Assembly (NCBI GenBank): GCA_001770855.1
Contig: MESE01000145.1
Coordinates: 1 to 36,787 of the forward strand
Reading direction: 5' to 3'
DNA length: 36,787 nt
Origin: Burkholderiales bacterium RIFCSPLOWO2_02_FULL_57_36
GTDB lineage: Bacteria > Pseudomonadota > Gammaproteobacteria > Burkholderiales > Burkholderiaceae_D
Below are positions 26,451 to 35,194 of the stretch, piece by piece (position 1 is the stretch's first letter; each line of letters opens with the position of its first letter). A program made the position numbers and the translations under genes. The notes under the pieces were generated by a model. That model did no database searches. It saw only the letters and a list, made by a program, of their open reading frames with translations, and was not told the origin of the DNA.

Positions 26451-27038
26451 ATGGAAGCGCGAGCGACTTTTCGTGACATGCAGCAGAGTACCGCCGATGA
26501 CTGGCGGATCATCAGCGAAGAATTCAAGGGATTTGCGGCTGCGTTGCCCGATCGCGTTCTGAGCCATTTGCGCCTGCTGGACGGCGATTGCGGCGGATTC
26601 CCGGTCGATCGCCTGACGCATAGCCTGCAAACGGCCACGCGCGCGCATAGGGATGGGCGCGACGAAGAGTATGTGGTGTGCGCATTGCTGCACGATATCG
26701 GCGATACGCTGGGCAGTTTCAATCATCCGGATATCGCCGCATCGATTCTCAAGCCATTCGTCAGTGCGGAAAATTTTGCGATGGTGGAAAAGCACGGGAT
26801 TTTCCAGGGATACTATTTTTTCCATCATTTGGGAATGGATCGCAATTTGCGGGACCAGTTTGCCGGACAGGCGATCTACGACAGGACGTTGGAGTTCTGT
26901 GAAAAGTATGATGCACCGGCGTTCGATCCAGACTACGACACGCTTCCATTGTCATTTTTTGAGCCCATGTTGCGCCGCGTAATGGCGCGCCCAAAAACCT
27001 CGATATACAAAACGGTTACCGAATCAAAAGCCGCTTGA
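26451..27038 (+). CDS. HD-domain protein, possible PhnZ/MIOX-like di-iron oxygenase
   Basis: A 195-residue HD-fold protein with a good AAGGAG site before its ATG. Possible metal ligands are His57 in THSLQTA, His81-Asp82 in LLHDIGD, His92 in NHPD, His115 in EKHG, and Asp154 in KYDAPAFDPDYD. Two-metal HD phosphohydrolases and the mixed-valence di-iron oxygenases (PhnZ, myo-inositol oxygenase) both use such sets; the 24-residue step from the first His to HD, and the C-terminal YDAPAFDPDY...PLSFFEP segment, remind me more of the oxygenases. Two further His lie at 125-126. It sits between an aldolase-like and an acyl-CoA ligase gene, which points to catabolism more than nucleotide hydrolysis. The reaction is unknown. 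Confidence 0.75.
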   Translation: MEARATFRDMQQSTADDWRIISEEFKGFAAALPDRVLSHLRLLDGDCGGFPVDRLTHSLQTATRAHRDGRDEEYVVCALLHDIGDTLGSFNHPDIAASILKPFVSAENFAMVEKHGIFQGYYFFHHLGMDRNLRDQFAGQAIYDRTLEFCEKYDAPAFDPDYDTLPLSFFEPMLRRVMARPKTSIYKTVTESKAA

Positions 27039-27139
27039 AAATGGTTTGTGCGACGCAGCATCGAAAGTCGTTGACCATTTCCGCCGCTACCCTCCAAAAT
27101 CCGACTTTCCAATCGCACAAACAAAATCAGGAGAAAAAA

Positions 27140-28792
27140 ATGGCGGAATACCCGAAGAGCCCCTTAATGGGCCAGATGATGAGCCAACCGTTGCTCATTT
27201 CCAGCATCATTCAACATGCGGATCGGTATTTCGGAAATAGTGAAATCGTATCTCGCCGCGTCGAAGGCGATATTCACCGCTACACCTATCGTGATTGCCA
27301 CAAGCGTTCGCGCCAACTGGCCAATGCGCTGGCCAAATTGGGCGTGAAAATCGGCGACCGCGTCGCCACGCTGGCGTGGAACGGATATCGTCATATGGAG
27401 GCGTACTACGCGATCTCCGGGTCCGGCGCGGTACTGCATACCATTAATCCGCGCCTGCATCCGGAGCAGATCGCCTATATCGCCAATCATGCGGAAGACC
27501 AGTACCTGTTCTTTGACATAACCTTCCTGCCACTGGTGGAGGCGTTCGCGTCGCACTGCAAGACAGTCAAAGGTTTCGTGATGATGTGCGATCGCGATCG
27601 CATGCCGGCTGAAAGCAAAATTCCGAATCTGCTGTGTTACGAAGAATTGATCGCAGCGAATTCCGCTGATTTTGCATGGCCTGTCTTCGATGAAAATTCA
27701 GCATCGAGTCTCTGCTACACCTCGGGCACCACCGGCAATCCGAAAGGCGCACTGTACTCGCATCGTTCCACGGTACTGCATTCCTATGCGTCCATCATGC
27801 CGGATGCATTGAATGTGTCGGCACGCGATACGGTGTTGCCGGTGGTGCCGATGTTCCATGTCAATGCCTGGGGCCTGCCGTATTCAGTTCCGCTGACTGG
27901 CGCGAAAATGGTGTTTCCCGGCGCGGCAATGGATGGAAAATCGATTTACGAATTATTCGAACAGGAAAAGGTCACTTTCTCCGCCGGGGTTCCGACCGTC
28001 TGGCTCGGCCTGTTGACCTACGTCGGCCAGAATAATCTCAAATTCTCTACCTTCAAGCGCACGGTGATCGGTGGATCGGCATGCCCTCCCGCGATGATGA
28101 AAGCCTTCCGTCATCAGCACGGCGTCGAAGTTGTGCACGCATGGGGCATGACGGAAATGTCGCCGCTCGGTACAGCGGGCACGCTGCAGACCAAGCATAT
28201 GTCGCTGCCGGACGACGCGCAGCAGGCAATTCTGGAAAAGCAGGGCCATGTCATCTTTGGCGTGGACATGAAAATCGTTGACGACGCTGGCAAGGAGTTG
28301 CCGTGGGACGGCAAGACCTATGGCAACTTGCTGGTCAAGGGGCCCTGGGTTATCCAGAGCTACTTCAAGGAGGAGGGGGGAGACGTGCTGCAGGATGGTT
28401 GGTTTCCGACCGGTGACGTAGCAACCATCGATCCTGACGGCTACATGCAGATAACCGATCGCAGCAAGGATGTAATCAAGTCCGGCGGTGAATGGATCGG
28501 TACGATCGACCTGGAAAATATTGCCATGGCGCATCCAGCGGTGCAGCAAGCGGCCTGCATCGGAATTGCGCATCCCAAGTGGGATGAGCGGCCATTGCTG
28601 GTGGTCGTTAAAAAACCGAACATGGAAGTGACCAAGGAAGAGCTGCTTCAATTCTACGAGGGAAAAATTGCGAAATGGTGGACCCCGGATGACGTTACAT
28701 TCGTCGACGCGTTGCCCATCGGCGCAACCGGAAAAATCCTGAAAAATAAAATGCGAGAAGAATTCAAGGATTACAAATTGCCGAGCGCTTGA
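27140..28792 (+). CDS. AMP-forming acyl-CoA ligase, DmdB (3-methylthiopropionyl-CoA ligase)-like
   Basis: A 550-residue adenylate-forming ligase that would activate a carboxylic acid to its CoA thioester. The AMP motif is [19 protein letters not shown], the hinge region [25 protein letters not shown] is complete, and the C-terminal catalytic Lys is in [10 protein letters not shown]. The N-terminal [16 protein letters not shown] and the [18 protein letters not shown] region are typical of the group annotated as 3-(methylthio)propionyl-CoA ligase, but that group also contains medium-chain fatty acid ligases, so the substrate is open. The start is the ATG at 27140 because it has an AGGAG 7 nt upstream; the frame runs open to 27035. 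No dmdA, dmdC or dmdD gene is in the window. Confidence 0.88.
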   Translation: MAEYPKSPLMGQMMSQPLLISSIIQHADRYFGNSEIVSRRVEGDIHRYTYRDCHKRSRQLANALAKLGVKIGDRVATLAWNGYRHMEAYYAISGSGAVLHTINPRLHPEQIAYIANHAEDQYLFFDITFLPLVEAFASHCKTVKGFVMMCDRDRMPAESKIPNLLCYEELIAANSADFAWPVFDENSASSLCYTSGTTGNPKGALYSHRSTVLHSYASIMPDALNVSARDTVLPVVPMFHVNAWGLPYSVPLTGAKMVFPGAAMDGKSIYELFEQEKVTFSAGVPTVWLGLLTYVGQNNLKFSTFKRTVIGGSACPPAMMKAFRHQHGVEVVHAWGMTEMSPLGTAGTLQTKHMSLPDDAQQAILEKQGHVIFGVDMKIVDDAGKELPWDGKTYGNLLVKGPWVIQSYFKEEGGDVLQDGWFPTGDVATIDPDGYMQITDRSKDVIKSGGEWIGTIDLENIAMAHPAVQQAACIGIAHPKWDERPLLVVVKKPNMEVTKEELLQFYEGKIAKWWTPDDVTFVDALPIGATGKILKNKMREEFKDYKLPSA

Positions 28793-28839
28793 CAACGCGA
28801 TTCAATGACATTAGGCGTGCAATTCAGGCATTAATTTCC

Positions 28840-28868
28840 TTTACATACAACGCCAGCATCGATATATT
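28840..28868 (+). promoter_or_regulatory. Sigma-70-like promoter of the first binding-protein gene
   Basis: TTTACA (28840-28845), a 17-nt spacer and TATATT (28863-28868) give a good match, about 30 nt before the ATG. Transcription would start near 28875, separately from the ligase operon. Confidence 0.5.
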
Positions 28869-28898
28869 ACGCAAACATAACATCCAGAGGAGAGACAT

Positions 28899-30167
28899 AT
28901 GACAACACAATTTCGCCCACTAATTTTGGCAATTTCAGTAGCAGCGGCTTTCGCCGCACCAATCGCTGCCGCCGAAGTCGTCAAAGTCGCATTTATTGAA
29001 ACACTGACCGGCGCGTTTGCGCCAATCGGCCAGAATCAACTGCGCAGCTATCAGACATTCACCGAGATGGGCAAGCAAAAGAAGTGGGCTGGAGAGCATT
29101 CCATCGAATTCGTCGGTTTCGACAACAAGGGCAGCCCGCAAGAATCGCTGAATCAGTTGAAATCGGCAATCGATCAGGGTTATCGTTATATCGCTCAAGG
29201 TAACGGATCCGGCGTCGCACTGGCACTGGTAGACGCGATCAACAAGCACAATCAGCGTAATCCCGGCAAGGAAGTCGTCTTCTTCAACCATTCCGCAATC
29301 GACCCGGATCTGACCAACAGCAAATGCAGTTTCTGGCACTTCCGTTTTGACGCCAACGTCGACATGAAGATGGAAGCGTTGTCCAGCTTCCTGGCAAAAG
29401 ATCAAAGCGTCAAAAAAGTCTATATCATCGGGCAGAACTATGCGCACGGCCATCAGGTCACTCGCGCTGCGAAGGAGTTCCTGAAGCGCAAGCGTCCGGA
29501 TATCGAAATCGTCGGCGATGACTTGCATCCGATTGCACAGGTAAAGGATTTCTCTCCATACGTTGCCAAGATCAAGGCGTCCGGCGCTGACACCGTCATT
29601 ACCGGTAACTGGGGTGCCGATCTTGCGTTGTTGATCAAGGCGGCAAAAGATTCAGGCCTGAAGACCAATTTTTTCACCTATTACGCAGGCACCTCCGGTG
29701 TGCCGACGGCGATGGGCGCCGCTGGCGAGGATTTAGTCAAAACAGTCGGCTATTGGGAAGTAAACACCATAAAATTCGTCCCGAAAACCCAGTATGAGTA
29801 CAGCAAGGGTATCGTTGATACCTTCAAAAAGAAGTACAACGATGACTTCTATACGATGGCGACTTACAGCGTTGTGTCGTTGTTCTCCAAGGCGATGAAG
29901 GAAGCCAAGTCAACCGATCCAGTCAAGGTTGCCTTTGCGATGGAAGGCATGAAGTTTCAGAGCATGAATGGCGAAGTTGAAATGCGCAAATCGGATCATC
30001 AGTTGCAGCAACCGCTATTTATCTCCACATGGAGCAAGGTGGATGGCAAGGAAGTGATTAACGACCGGGAAAACACCGGCTACGGCTTTAGAACGAATCA
30101 AAAAATCGAGTCGTTCGTTGCTTCACAACCGACATCTTGCCAGATGAAGCGTCCCGACAGATCGTAA
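28899..30167 (+). CDS. ABC transporter substrate-binding protein, LivJ type (first copy)
   Basis: A periplasmic type I binding protein of 422 residues for a branched-chain amino acid-type ABC importer. It has a Sec signal (hydrophobic region about 7-25, ending AAPIAAAE) and begins the mature part with VKVAFIETLTGAFAPIG. It is a close paralogue of the gene at 35380-36648, by eye roughly 70 % identical, and both share NKGSPQESL, TNSKCSFWHF and a C-terminal PTSCQMKRP; the two conserved Cys may form a disulfide. A GGAGAG site precedes the ATG. A strong terminator between this gene and livH should make the binding protein more abundant than the permease. The ligand is unknown; branched-chain amino acids, amides and aromatic acids are all carried by this family. 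Confidence 0.9.
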   Translation: MTTQFRPLILAISVAAAFAAPIAAAEVVKVAFIETLTGAFAPIGQNQLRSYQTFTEMGKQKKWAGEHSIEFVGFDNKGSPQESLNQLKSAIDQGYRYIAQGNGSGVALALVDAINKHNQRNPGKEVVFFNHSAIDPDLTNSKCSFWHFRFDANVDMKMEALSSFLAKDQSVKKVYIIGQNYAHGHQVTRAAKEFLKRKRPDIEIVGDDLHPIAQVKDFSPYVAKIKASGADTVITGNWGADLALLIKAAKDSGLKTNFFTYYAGTSGVPTAMGAAGEDLVKTVGYWEVNTIKFVPKTQYEYSKGIVDTFKKKYNDDFYTMATYSVVSLFSKAMKEAKSTDPVKVAFAMEGMKFQSMNGEVEMRKSDHQLQQPLFISTWSKVDGKEVINDRENTGYGFRTNQKIESFVASQPTSCQMKRPDRS

Positions 30168-30178
30168 TTCTGTTCCGG

Positions 30179-30212
30179 CAGCATGGCGCCATTGGCGCCA
30201 TGCTGTTTTTTT
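30179..30212 (+). terminator. Terminator between the first binding protein and livH
   Basis: A perfect 12-bp stem, CAGCATGGCGCC (30179-30190), loop ATT, GGCGCCATGCTG (30194-30205), followed by seven T. It should stop most transcripts before livH and may set binding protein excess. It resembles the terminator after the third binding protein (both have an AGCATGGC/GCCATGCT core). Confidence 0.9.
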
Positions 30213-30267
30213 GTGTCCGGGAAATAGTACGGTCGTTCAAGAATAAATTCAAATAGAGGTTGTCCTG

Positions 30268-31215
30268 ATGGAGTTTACATTTTTCTCCTTGTTAAACGGT
30301 TTGAGCTACGGGCTCATGCTGTTCATGCTGTCATCCGGCTTGACGCTTATTTTCAGCATGATGGGTGTGCTCAACTTCGCGCACGCCAGTTTTTATATGG
30401 TGGGCGCTTATCTGGCGTATGCGATCAGCAGCCAGATCGGATTTTGGCCTGCGCTGGTGATTGCGCCGCTACTGGTCGGTATCATCGGTGCGGCCGTCGA
30501 ACGCTTCGGCTTGAGAACGGTGCATAAATGGGGGCATATCCCCGAGCTGCTGTTTACTTTCGGTCTCTCGTACGTCATCGTCGAAGTCGTCCAACTGATC
30601 TGGGGACGTGCGGCGGTTCGCTATGTCATCCCGCCTGAGTTGAGCGGCTCATTGTTCACGGCGTATTCCACCACCTTCCCCATGTACCGCGGCTTCATGA
30701 TGCTGATCGCCCTCCTGATGCTGCTGGCGATTTATCTGATGTTGACGCGCACCAGAATCGGACTGGTCATTCAAGCTGCGCTGACGCATCCCAATACCGT
30801 TGAAACGCTGGGCCACAATGTGCCCCGTGTATTCATGCTGGTATTCGGCGGCGGATGCGCGCTGGCCGGTCTGGCCGGCGTGATCGGCGGTAATGCATTC
30901 GTGACCGAACCGTCCATGGCCGCAACCGTCGGCAGCATCATCTTTGTCGTGGTGGTGGTCGGCGGCATGGGTTCACTGGCCGGGGCGTTCTTTGCGTCGC
31001 TCCTGATCGGCGTCATGCAAACCTTTGCGGTTGCGCTGGATAACTCCCTCGTGACCTTGTTTGGTCGATTTGGCGTTGATTTCACGCCGGACACACCGGG
31101 TTATGAAGTATTGAAGCTGTCGATTTCAGACGTTGCGCCGATCTTGCCGTACCTATTGCTGGTCCTGATCCTCATCTTCAGACCCATGGGTTTGATGGGT
31201 AAGAGGGAGGGATAA
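30268..31215 (+). CDS. livH: ABC transporter permease, LivH type
   Basis: An inner-membrane permease of 315 residues with about eight or nine helices, one half of the translocation channel with LivM. Features are the N-terminal LNGLSYGLMLFMLSSGLTLIFSMMG and LNFAHASFYMVGAY, the mid-region GLVIQAALTHPNTVETLGHNV with the coupling segment, and GGMGSLAGAFFASLLIGVMQTF. An AGAGG site precedes the ATG. The livM gene begins 2 nt after its stop. Transcription must pass the terminator at 30179-30212 or start in the 55 bp between. Confidence 0.92.
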   Translation: MEFTFFSLLNGLSYGLMLFMLSSGLTLIFSMMGVLNFAHASFYMVGAYLAYAISSQIGFWPALVIAPLLVGIIGAAVERFGLRTVHKWGHIPELLFTFGLSYVIVEVVQLIWGRAAVRYVIPPELSGSLFTAYSTTFPMYRGFMMLIALLMLLAIYLMLTRTRIGLVIQAALTHPNTVETLGHNVPRVFMLVFGGGCALAGLAGVIGGNAFVTEPSMAATVGSIIFVVVVVGGMGSLAGAFFASLLIGVMQTFAVALDNSLVTLFGRFGVDFTPDTPGYEVLKLSISDVAPILPYLLLVLILIFRPMGLMGKREG

Positions 31216-31217
31216 AA

Positions 31218-32519
31218 ATGATGACTTCTAACACGACTACGATGAAATATTCACCTCTGAACCTGGGGCGATGGTTGATCTGGAGCTTTTTTGCTCTGGT
31301 TCTGATTATCGCACCGATGATTTTCGACAAAGGCGCGTCGTTATCCATTCTGTCGCAGATGGGCACGATCATGATTTTTGCCTTGGCGTACAACATGCTG
31401 CTAGGGCAAGGCGGCATGCTTTCCTTTGGCCATGCGGTGTATTCCGGCCTCGGCGCCTATTTCGCGATTCACGCAATGAATCTTGCTGGTAACGGTGCGA
31501 TATGGATGCCGTTGCCGTTGATCCCGCTGATCGGCGGCGTCGCCGGCATGTTTTTCGGCGTGTTGTTCGGCTATGTCACCACCAAGAAATCAGGCACGAC
31601 ATTTGCCATGATTACGCTTGGCATCGTCGAATTGGTGCATGCCTGTTCGTTGATGTTCCCGGGCTTTTTCGGCGGCGAGGGCGGCATCGCGAGTAATCGC
31701 GTGTACGGCGAACCGTTTTTGGGCATCACGTACGGCCCGCAAATCCAGGTGTATTACCTGATCGCATTCTGGCTATTTATCAGCACCATCGGCATGTATG
31801 CGTTCACGCAGACGCCGCTGGGCCGGGTCATCAACGCGGTGCGCGACAATCCGGAACGGGTTGAATTCATCGGCTACAACACCCAGCGCGTGCGTTATAT
31901 GACACTGATCCTGTCGGCGTTTTTCTGCGGCATCTCCGGTGCGTTGGCCGCCATCAATTTCGAGATCGTGACCGATGAAAACGTGAGCGCGTTTCGCTCC
32001 GGCGCCGTGCTGCTATTTACCTTCATCGGCGGCGTCGGCTTCTTTTTCGGTCCAATCCTCGGCGCGATCGTCGGTATTTTCCTGACCGTCGTTCTCGGCG
32101 ATTTTACGAAAGCATGGCTGTTGTATCTTGGCGCCTTCTTCATCATTGTGGTGATGTATGCGCCTGGCGGGTTGGCCAGCCTGATCATGCTGAATTTGCG
32201 CGTTGCAAAATTCGGCAGGTTCAAGCGCATCTTTCCGAGTCTGGCGGCCGTTTCCGTGAGCAGCGTGATCATGTTGTTGGGTGTGGTGCTGTTCATCGAG
32301 ATGCTGTATCACTTCACGCTCGAGTCGCTGTCGTACGGAACCGAGCGGCAGCTATTCGGCTTTACCGTCGATACGGCCGCGCCGACCGGCTGGCTGGTGG
32401 CAGGTGCCATCTTCATCGTCGGGCTGGTGTTTTTCCGGATGACCAAAAAATCATTTCAACTGGTGTGGGGTGACGTGAATACCGAAATTGAAGAATTGAT
32501 CAAGGGAGGCAAAGCATGA
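31218..32519 (+). CDS. livM: ABC transporter permease, LivM type, with C-terminal extension
   Basis: The second permease, 433 residues. The core (about 15-320) carries the LivM signatures ALAYNMLLGQGGMLSFGHAVYSGLGAY, TFAMITLGIVELVHACS, GEGGIASN and the coupling segment TPLGRVINAVRDNPERVEFIGYN. After the usual end (APGGLASL, about 320) there are about 110 more residues with two additional hydrophobic stretches (about 336-360 and 391-410) and a charged tail. E. coli LivM is nearly as long, but because of an N-terminal extension. The start is the first of two adjacent ATG after a GGGAGGG site. The stop overlaps livG in ATGA. Confidence 0.92.
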   Translation: MMTSNTTTMKYSPLNLGRWLIWSFFALVLIIAPMIFDKGASLSILSQMGTIMIFALAYNMLLGQGGMLSFGHAVYSGLGAYFAIHAMNLAGNGAIWMPLPLIPLIGGVAGMFFGVLFGYVTTKKSGTTFAMITLGIVELVHACSLMFPGFFGGEGGIASNRVYGEPFLGITYGPQIQVYYLIAFWLFISTIGMYAFTQTPLGRVINAVRDNPERVEFIGYNTQRVRYMTLILSAFFCGISGALAAINFEIVTDENVSAFRSGAVLLFTFIGGVGFFFGPILGAIVGIFLTVVLGDFTKAWLLYLGAFFIIVVMYAPGGLASLIMLNLRVAKFGRFKRIFPSLAAVSVSSVIMLLGVVLFIEMLYHFTLESLSYGTERQLFGFTVDTAAPTGWLVAGAIFIVGLVFFRMTKKSFQLVWGDVNTEIEELIKGGKA

Positions 32520-33277
32520 GCCAGTATTCCCTCGAACTCCAGGATGTCTACAAGAGCTTCGGCAAATCGGAAATCATTCGCGGTGCAGCGCTGCAGGTAG
32601 CTACCGGAGAGCGCATCGCAATCATCGGGCCGAACGGCGCGGGCAAGTCGACGCTGTTCAACCTGATCTCGGGGCGCTTCGGCGTCAGTTCCGGCGACAT
32701 CCTGTTGAACGGCAAGAGCGTCTTGGACTTGCCGCCCTACGAAATCAACCGCCGCGGCTTGTCGCGCAGCTTTCAGATCACCAACATTTTTCACCGCCTG
32801 AGCGTCTTTGAAAACCTGCGCTGCGCGGTACTGTGGTCGCTCGGCTACAAGTATTCGTTCTGGCATCGCCTGAACGGCTTGAAGGATGCCCAGGAGCGGG
32901 CCGAAGACATCATGGAGCAAATCGGCTTGAAGCGCCGCCGCGATGTGTCGGCGGGACTGCTGACCTATGCCGAGCAACGCGCCTTGGAAATCGGCATCAC
33001 CATTGCCGGCGGTGCCGACGTGATCTTGCTCGACGAACCGACTGCCGGCATGAGCCGTTCGGAATCGGATGCGGCGGTCGAATTGATCCGCAAGGTGACC
33101 ATCGGAAAAACCCTGTTGATTGTCGAGCACGACATGGGCGTGGTGTTCGGCCTGGCCGACCGGATTGCAGTGTTGGTCTACGGTGAAGTGATTGCCTGTG
33201 ACATCCCGAGCAAGATTCGCGGCAACGCCAAGGTACAAGAAGCTTATCTGGGCGGTCACGCACCAGTGGAAGGGTAA
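32516..33277 (+). CDS. livG: ABC transporter ATP-binding protein, LivG type
   Basis: One of two ATPases that would power the importer, 253 residues. Walker A (GPNGAGKST), Walker B (VILLDEP) and the switch His in VEHDMG are normal. The signature is LTYAEQ, where the family usually has LSYGEQ or LPYGQQ: the central Gly of LSGGQ is Ala152 and the Ser is Thr. In an ATPase dimer this signature completes the ATP site of the partner, LivF, whose Walker A is also altered. The long insert typical of LivG is seen at about 105-135. GGGAGG precedes the start; the gene overlaps livM by 4 nt and is followed by livF after 2 nt. Confidence 0.92.
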   Translation: MSQYSLELQDVYKSFGKSEIIRGAALQVATGERIAIIGPNGAGKSTLFNLISGRFGVSSGDILLNGKSVLDLPPYEINRRGLSRSFQITNIFHRLSVFENLRCAVLWSLGYKYSFWHRLNGLKDAQERAEDIMEQIGLKRRRDVSAGLLTYAEQRALEIGITIAGGADVILLDEPTAGMSRSESDAAVELIRKVTIGKTLLIVEHDMGVVFGLADRIAVLVYGEVIACDIPSKIRGNAKVQEAYLGGHAPVEG

Positions 33278-33279
33278 TC

Positions 33280-33981
33280 ATGAATGCAATGTTAGAGATC
33301 AATGATTTGCATGGATTTTATGGCAAAAGCCATATCCTGCATGGCGTCAACATGAAGGTCAAGGAAGGGGAAATCGTCAGCCTGCTGGGCCGCAACGGCG
33401 TAGGCCGCTCCACCACGGTCAAAGCGGTGATGGGGCAGGTCGACGCGACCGGCTCGGTGCGCTTCAAGGGCGAAGAAATCCGCGGCAAGAAAGCGTTTGA
33501 AATCGCGCACAAAGGCCTGGGCTATGTGCCGGAGAACCGCGATATCTTCCCGACGCTGACGGTGGAGCAGAATCTGCTGTTGGGCGAGAAGAAGGGCAAG
33601 CAGTCGCGCTGGCACCTGGATGACATGTATGAGCTTTTTCCGCGCTTGAAGGAGCGCCAGCATACGCAGGCGGGGGTATTGTCGGGCGGCGAGCAGCAAA
33701 TGCTCACGCTGTGCCGCACGTTGATGGGCGACCCGGATTTGATCATGATCGATGAACCGACCGAAGGTCTGGCGCCGAAGATCGTGGATCAGGTCGCGGA
33801 TTACCTGAACGAGTTGAAAACCAGGGGGATTTCCGTGCTGCTGGTCGAACAGAAGCTGGCCATTGCGCTGGAGATTTCACAGCGGGTGTATGTAATGGGC
33901 CATGGCTCGATCGTGTTTGAAGGCACGCCCGCGGACTTGAAGAGCAATGCAGGCATTCGCAAGGAGTGGCTCGAGGTGTGA
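33280..33981 (+). CDS. livF: ABC transporter ATP-binding protein, LivF type, with altered Walker A
   Basis: The second ATPase, 233 residues. The signature LSGGEQQ and Walker B LIMIDEP are normal. The Walker A motif reads GRNGVGRST: the phosphate-gripping Lys is Arg43, from an unambiguous CGC codon. The switch-loop His is Gln (VEQK), which is usual for LivF. Together with the altered LivG signature, one of the two composite ATP sites looks degenerate and the other intact, as in asymmetric ABC exporters. I recall an Arg here in other betaproteobacterial LivF proteins, so this may be a clade feature and not a loss of function. Confidence 0.92.
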   Translation: MNAMLEINDLHGFYGKSHILHGVNMKVKEGEIVSLLGRNGVGRSTTVKAVMGQVDATGSVRFKGEEIRGKKAFEIAHKGLGYVPENRDIFPTLTVEQNLLLGEKKGKQSRWHLDDMYELFPRLKERQHTQAGVLSGGEQQMLTLCRTLMGDPDLIMIDEPTEGLAPKIVDQVADYLNELKTRGISVLLVEQKLAIALEISQRVYVMGHGSIVFEGTPADLKSNAGIRKEWLEV

Positions 33982-34054
33982 CGTGAAAATTTCCACTAAT
34001 TCATAAAAATAATATGTACCATGAATATTGGAATTAACAAGGAGGAGACACCTT

Positions 34055-35194
34055 ATGAACATGATCACTAGATCCATGCTCATTGCATCGACACTATTAA
34101 GCCTATCGATTCCCGCTACTGGTGCGCCCAAGGAAATTTTCATCGGCTCTGTGGTGCCCATGAGCGGGTCGCTCGCAGCAATAGGAAAGCCGTTGTCCGA
34201 AGGCGCCAGTGCCTGCTTCGACATGATCAACTCGAATGGCGGGCTGAACGGCTACCAGATCAGGTTTGAGCAAAAGGATGATCAATCCGACCCCAAGCTC
34301 ACGGTAGCAAAGACGCAGGAGTTATTGGCGGCCTATCCCTTGGTTGCCATGATCAATACCGCGGGATCGTTGCCTAACGCCGCGCTCATCGAGTCCGGTG
34401 TTTTGAAGCGCGCCAATATCGCGTTGGTCGGCCCGCGCGACGGATCGTCCTCGGTGCGCGAAATGAAAGGCCCGAATCATTATTTTCTGATTGCCGGTGT
34501 GGGTGCTGAGGCCGATAAAATCATCAAGGTGTCCGCGACTATCGGGCGCAAACGCCTGATAGCGGTTTATTCCGACGATGGGTCCGGCCGTGAGGCTTTT
34601 AAGCAGATTGAACGCGCCGCCGCTGAAAACGGGGCTACGCTGGTGGCCAATTATCCGGTGCTGGCGGGCGGCAAGACAATACCCGAAATCGCCAAGAAAA
34701 TCGCCGAAGACAATTCGATTCATCAAGTGCTTGTTTATGCCGTAACACCCGTGGTTGCGCAGTTGTACAAGGAAATAAAAACGCTCCGCCCGGCGTTGCC
34801 TGTGACCAGTTTTTCGACCACTTCCCATGCGGCGATTGTCGATCTGCTCGGCCCGGAAGCAAGCCGCGGGTTGATGCTCACTCAAGTCACTTATCCGCCT
34901 TCAAGCGCATTGCAGGTAATGAAGGATTTTCGAACTGCGATGGATATGCTGCAGATCCCGGAGATCAGGCAAAACAGCCTGCATCTCGAGGGATTCCTGG
35001 CTGCACGGGTGGTAGTCGAGGCGCTGAAGAAAGCCCAAGGCGCTCCGTCACGCGAGGGTGTCATAGCAGCCCTTAATCAAATCAATAAAACACATATCGG
35101 CGACCTTGGTTTCGATTTCACGAACGGCAAGCGCGAAGGTTCTTCATTCGTGCAAATCGGGATTATCGGCGCACAAGGGAAATTGGTGAATTAG
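34055..35194 (+). CDS. ABC transporter substrate-binding protein, diverged LivJ type (second)
   Basis: A periplasmic binding protein of 379 residues with a Sec signal (about 6-25, ending PATGA). The mature part begins with IFIGSVVPMSGSLAAIGKPLSEGASACFDMIN, a type I binding protein start (cited by its GSVVPMSGS core). It is clearly different from the flanking two binding proteins: it lacks their SKCSFWHF and PTSCQMKRP motifs and is closer to general Leu/Ile/Val- or amide-binding proteins. The ATG at 34055 has a strong GGAGGAG site; an upstream in-frame TTG at 34028 is unlikely. It may bring a different ligand to the same permease. Confidence 0.88.
   Translation: MNMITRSMLIASTLLSLSIPATGAPKEIFIGSVVPMSGSLAAIGKPLSEGASACFDMINSNGGLNGYQIRFEQKDDQSDPKLTVAKTQELLAAYPLVAMINTAGSLPNAALIESGVLKRANIALVGPRDGSSSVREMKGPNHYFLIAGVGAEADKIIKVSATIGRKRLIAVYSDDGSGREAFKQIERAAAENGATLVANYPVLAGGKTIPEIAKKIAEDNSIHQVLVYAVTPVVAQLYKEIKTLRPALPVTSFSTTSHAAIVDLLGPEASRGLMLTQVTYPPSSALQVMKDFRTAMDMLQIPEIRQNSLHLEGFLAARVVVEALKKAQGAPSREGVIAALNQINKTHIGDLGFDFTNGKREGSSFVQIGIIGAQGKLVN

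Noticed and set aside
27140..28792. A DMSP demethylation gene cluster based on the DmdB-like ligase
   Set aside because: None of dmdA, dmdC or dmdD is present, and the DmdB-like group has broad acid specificity.
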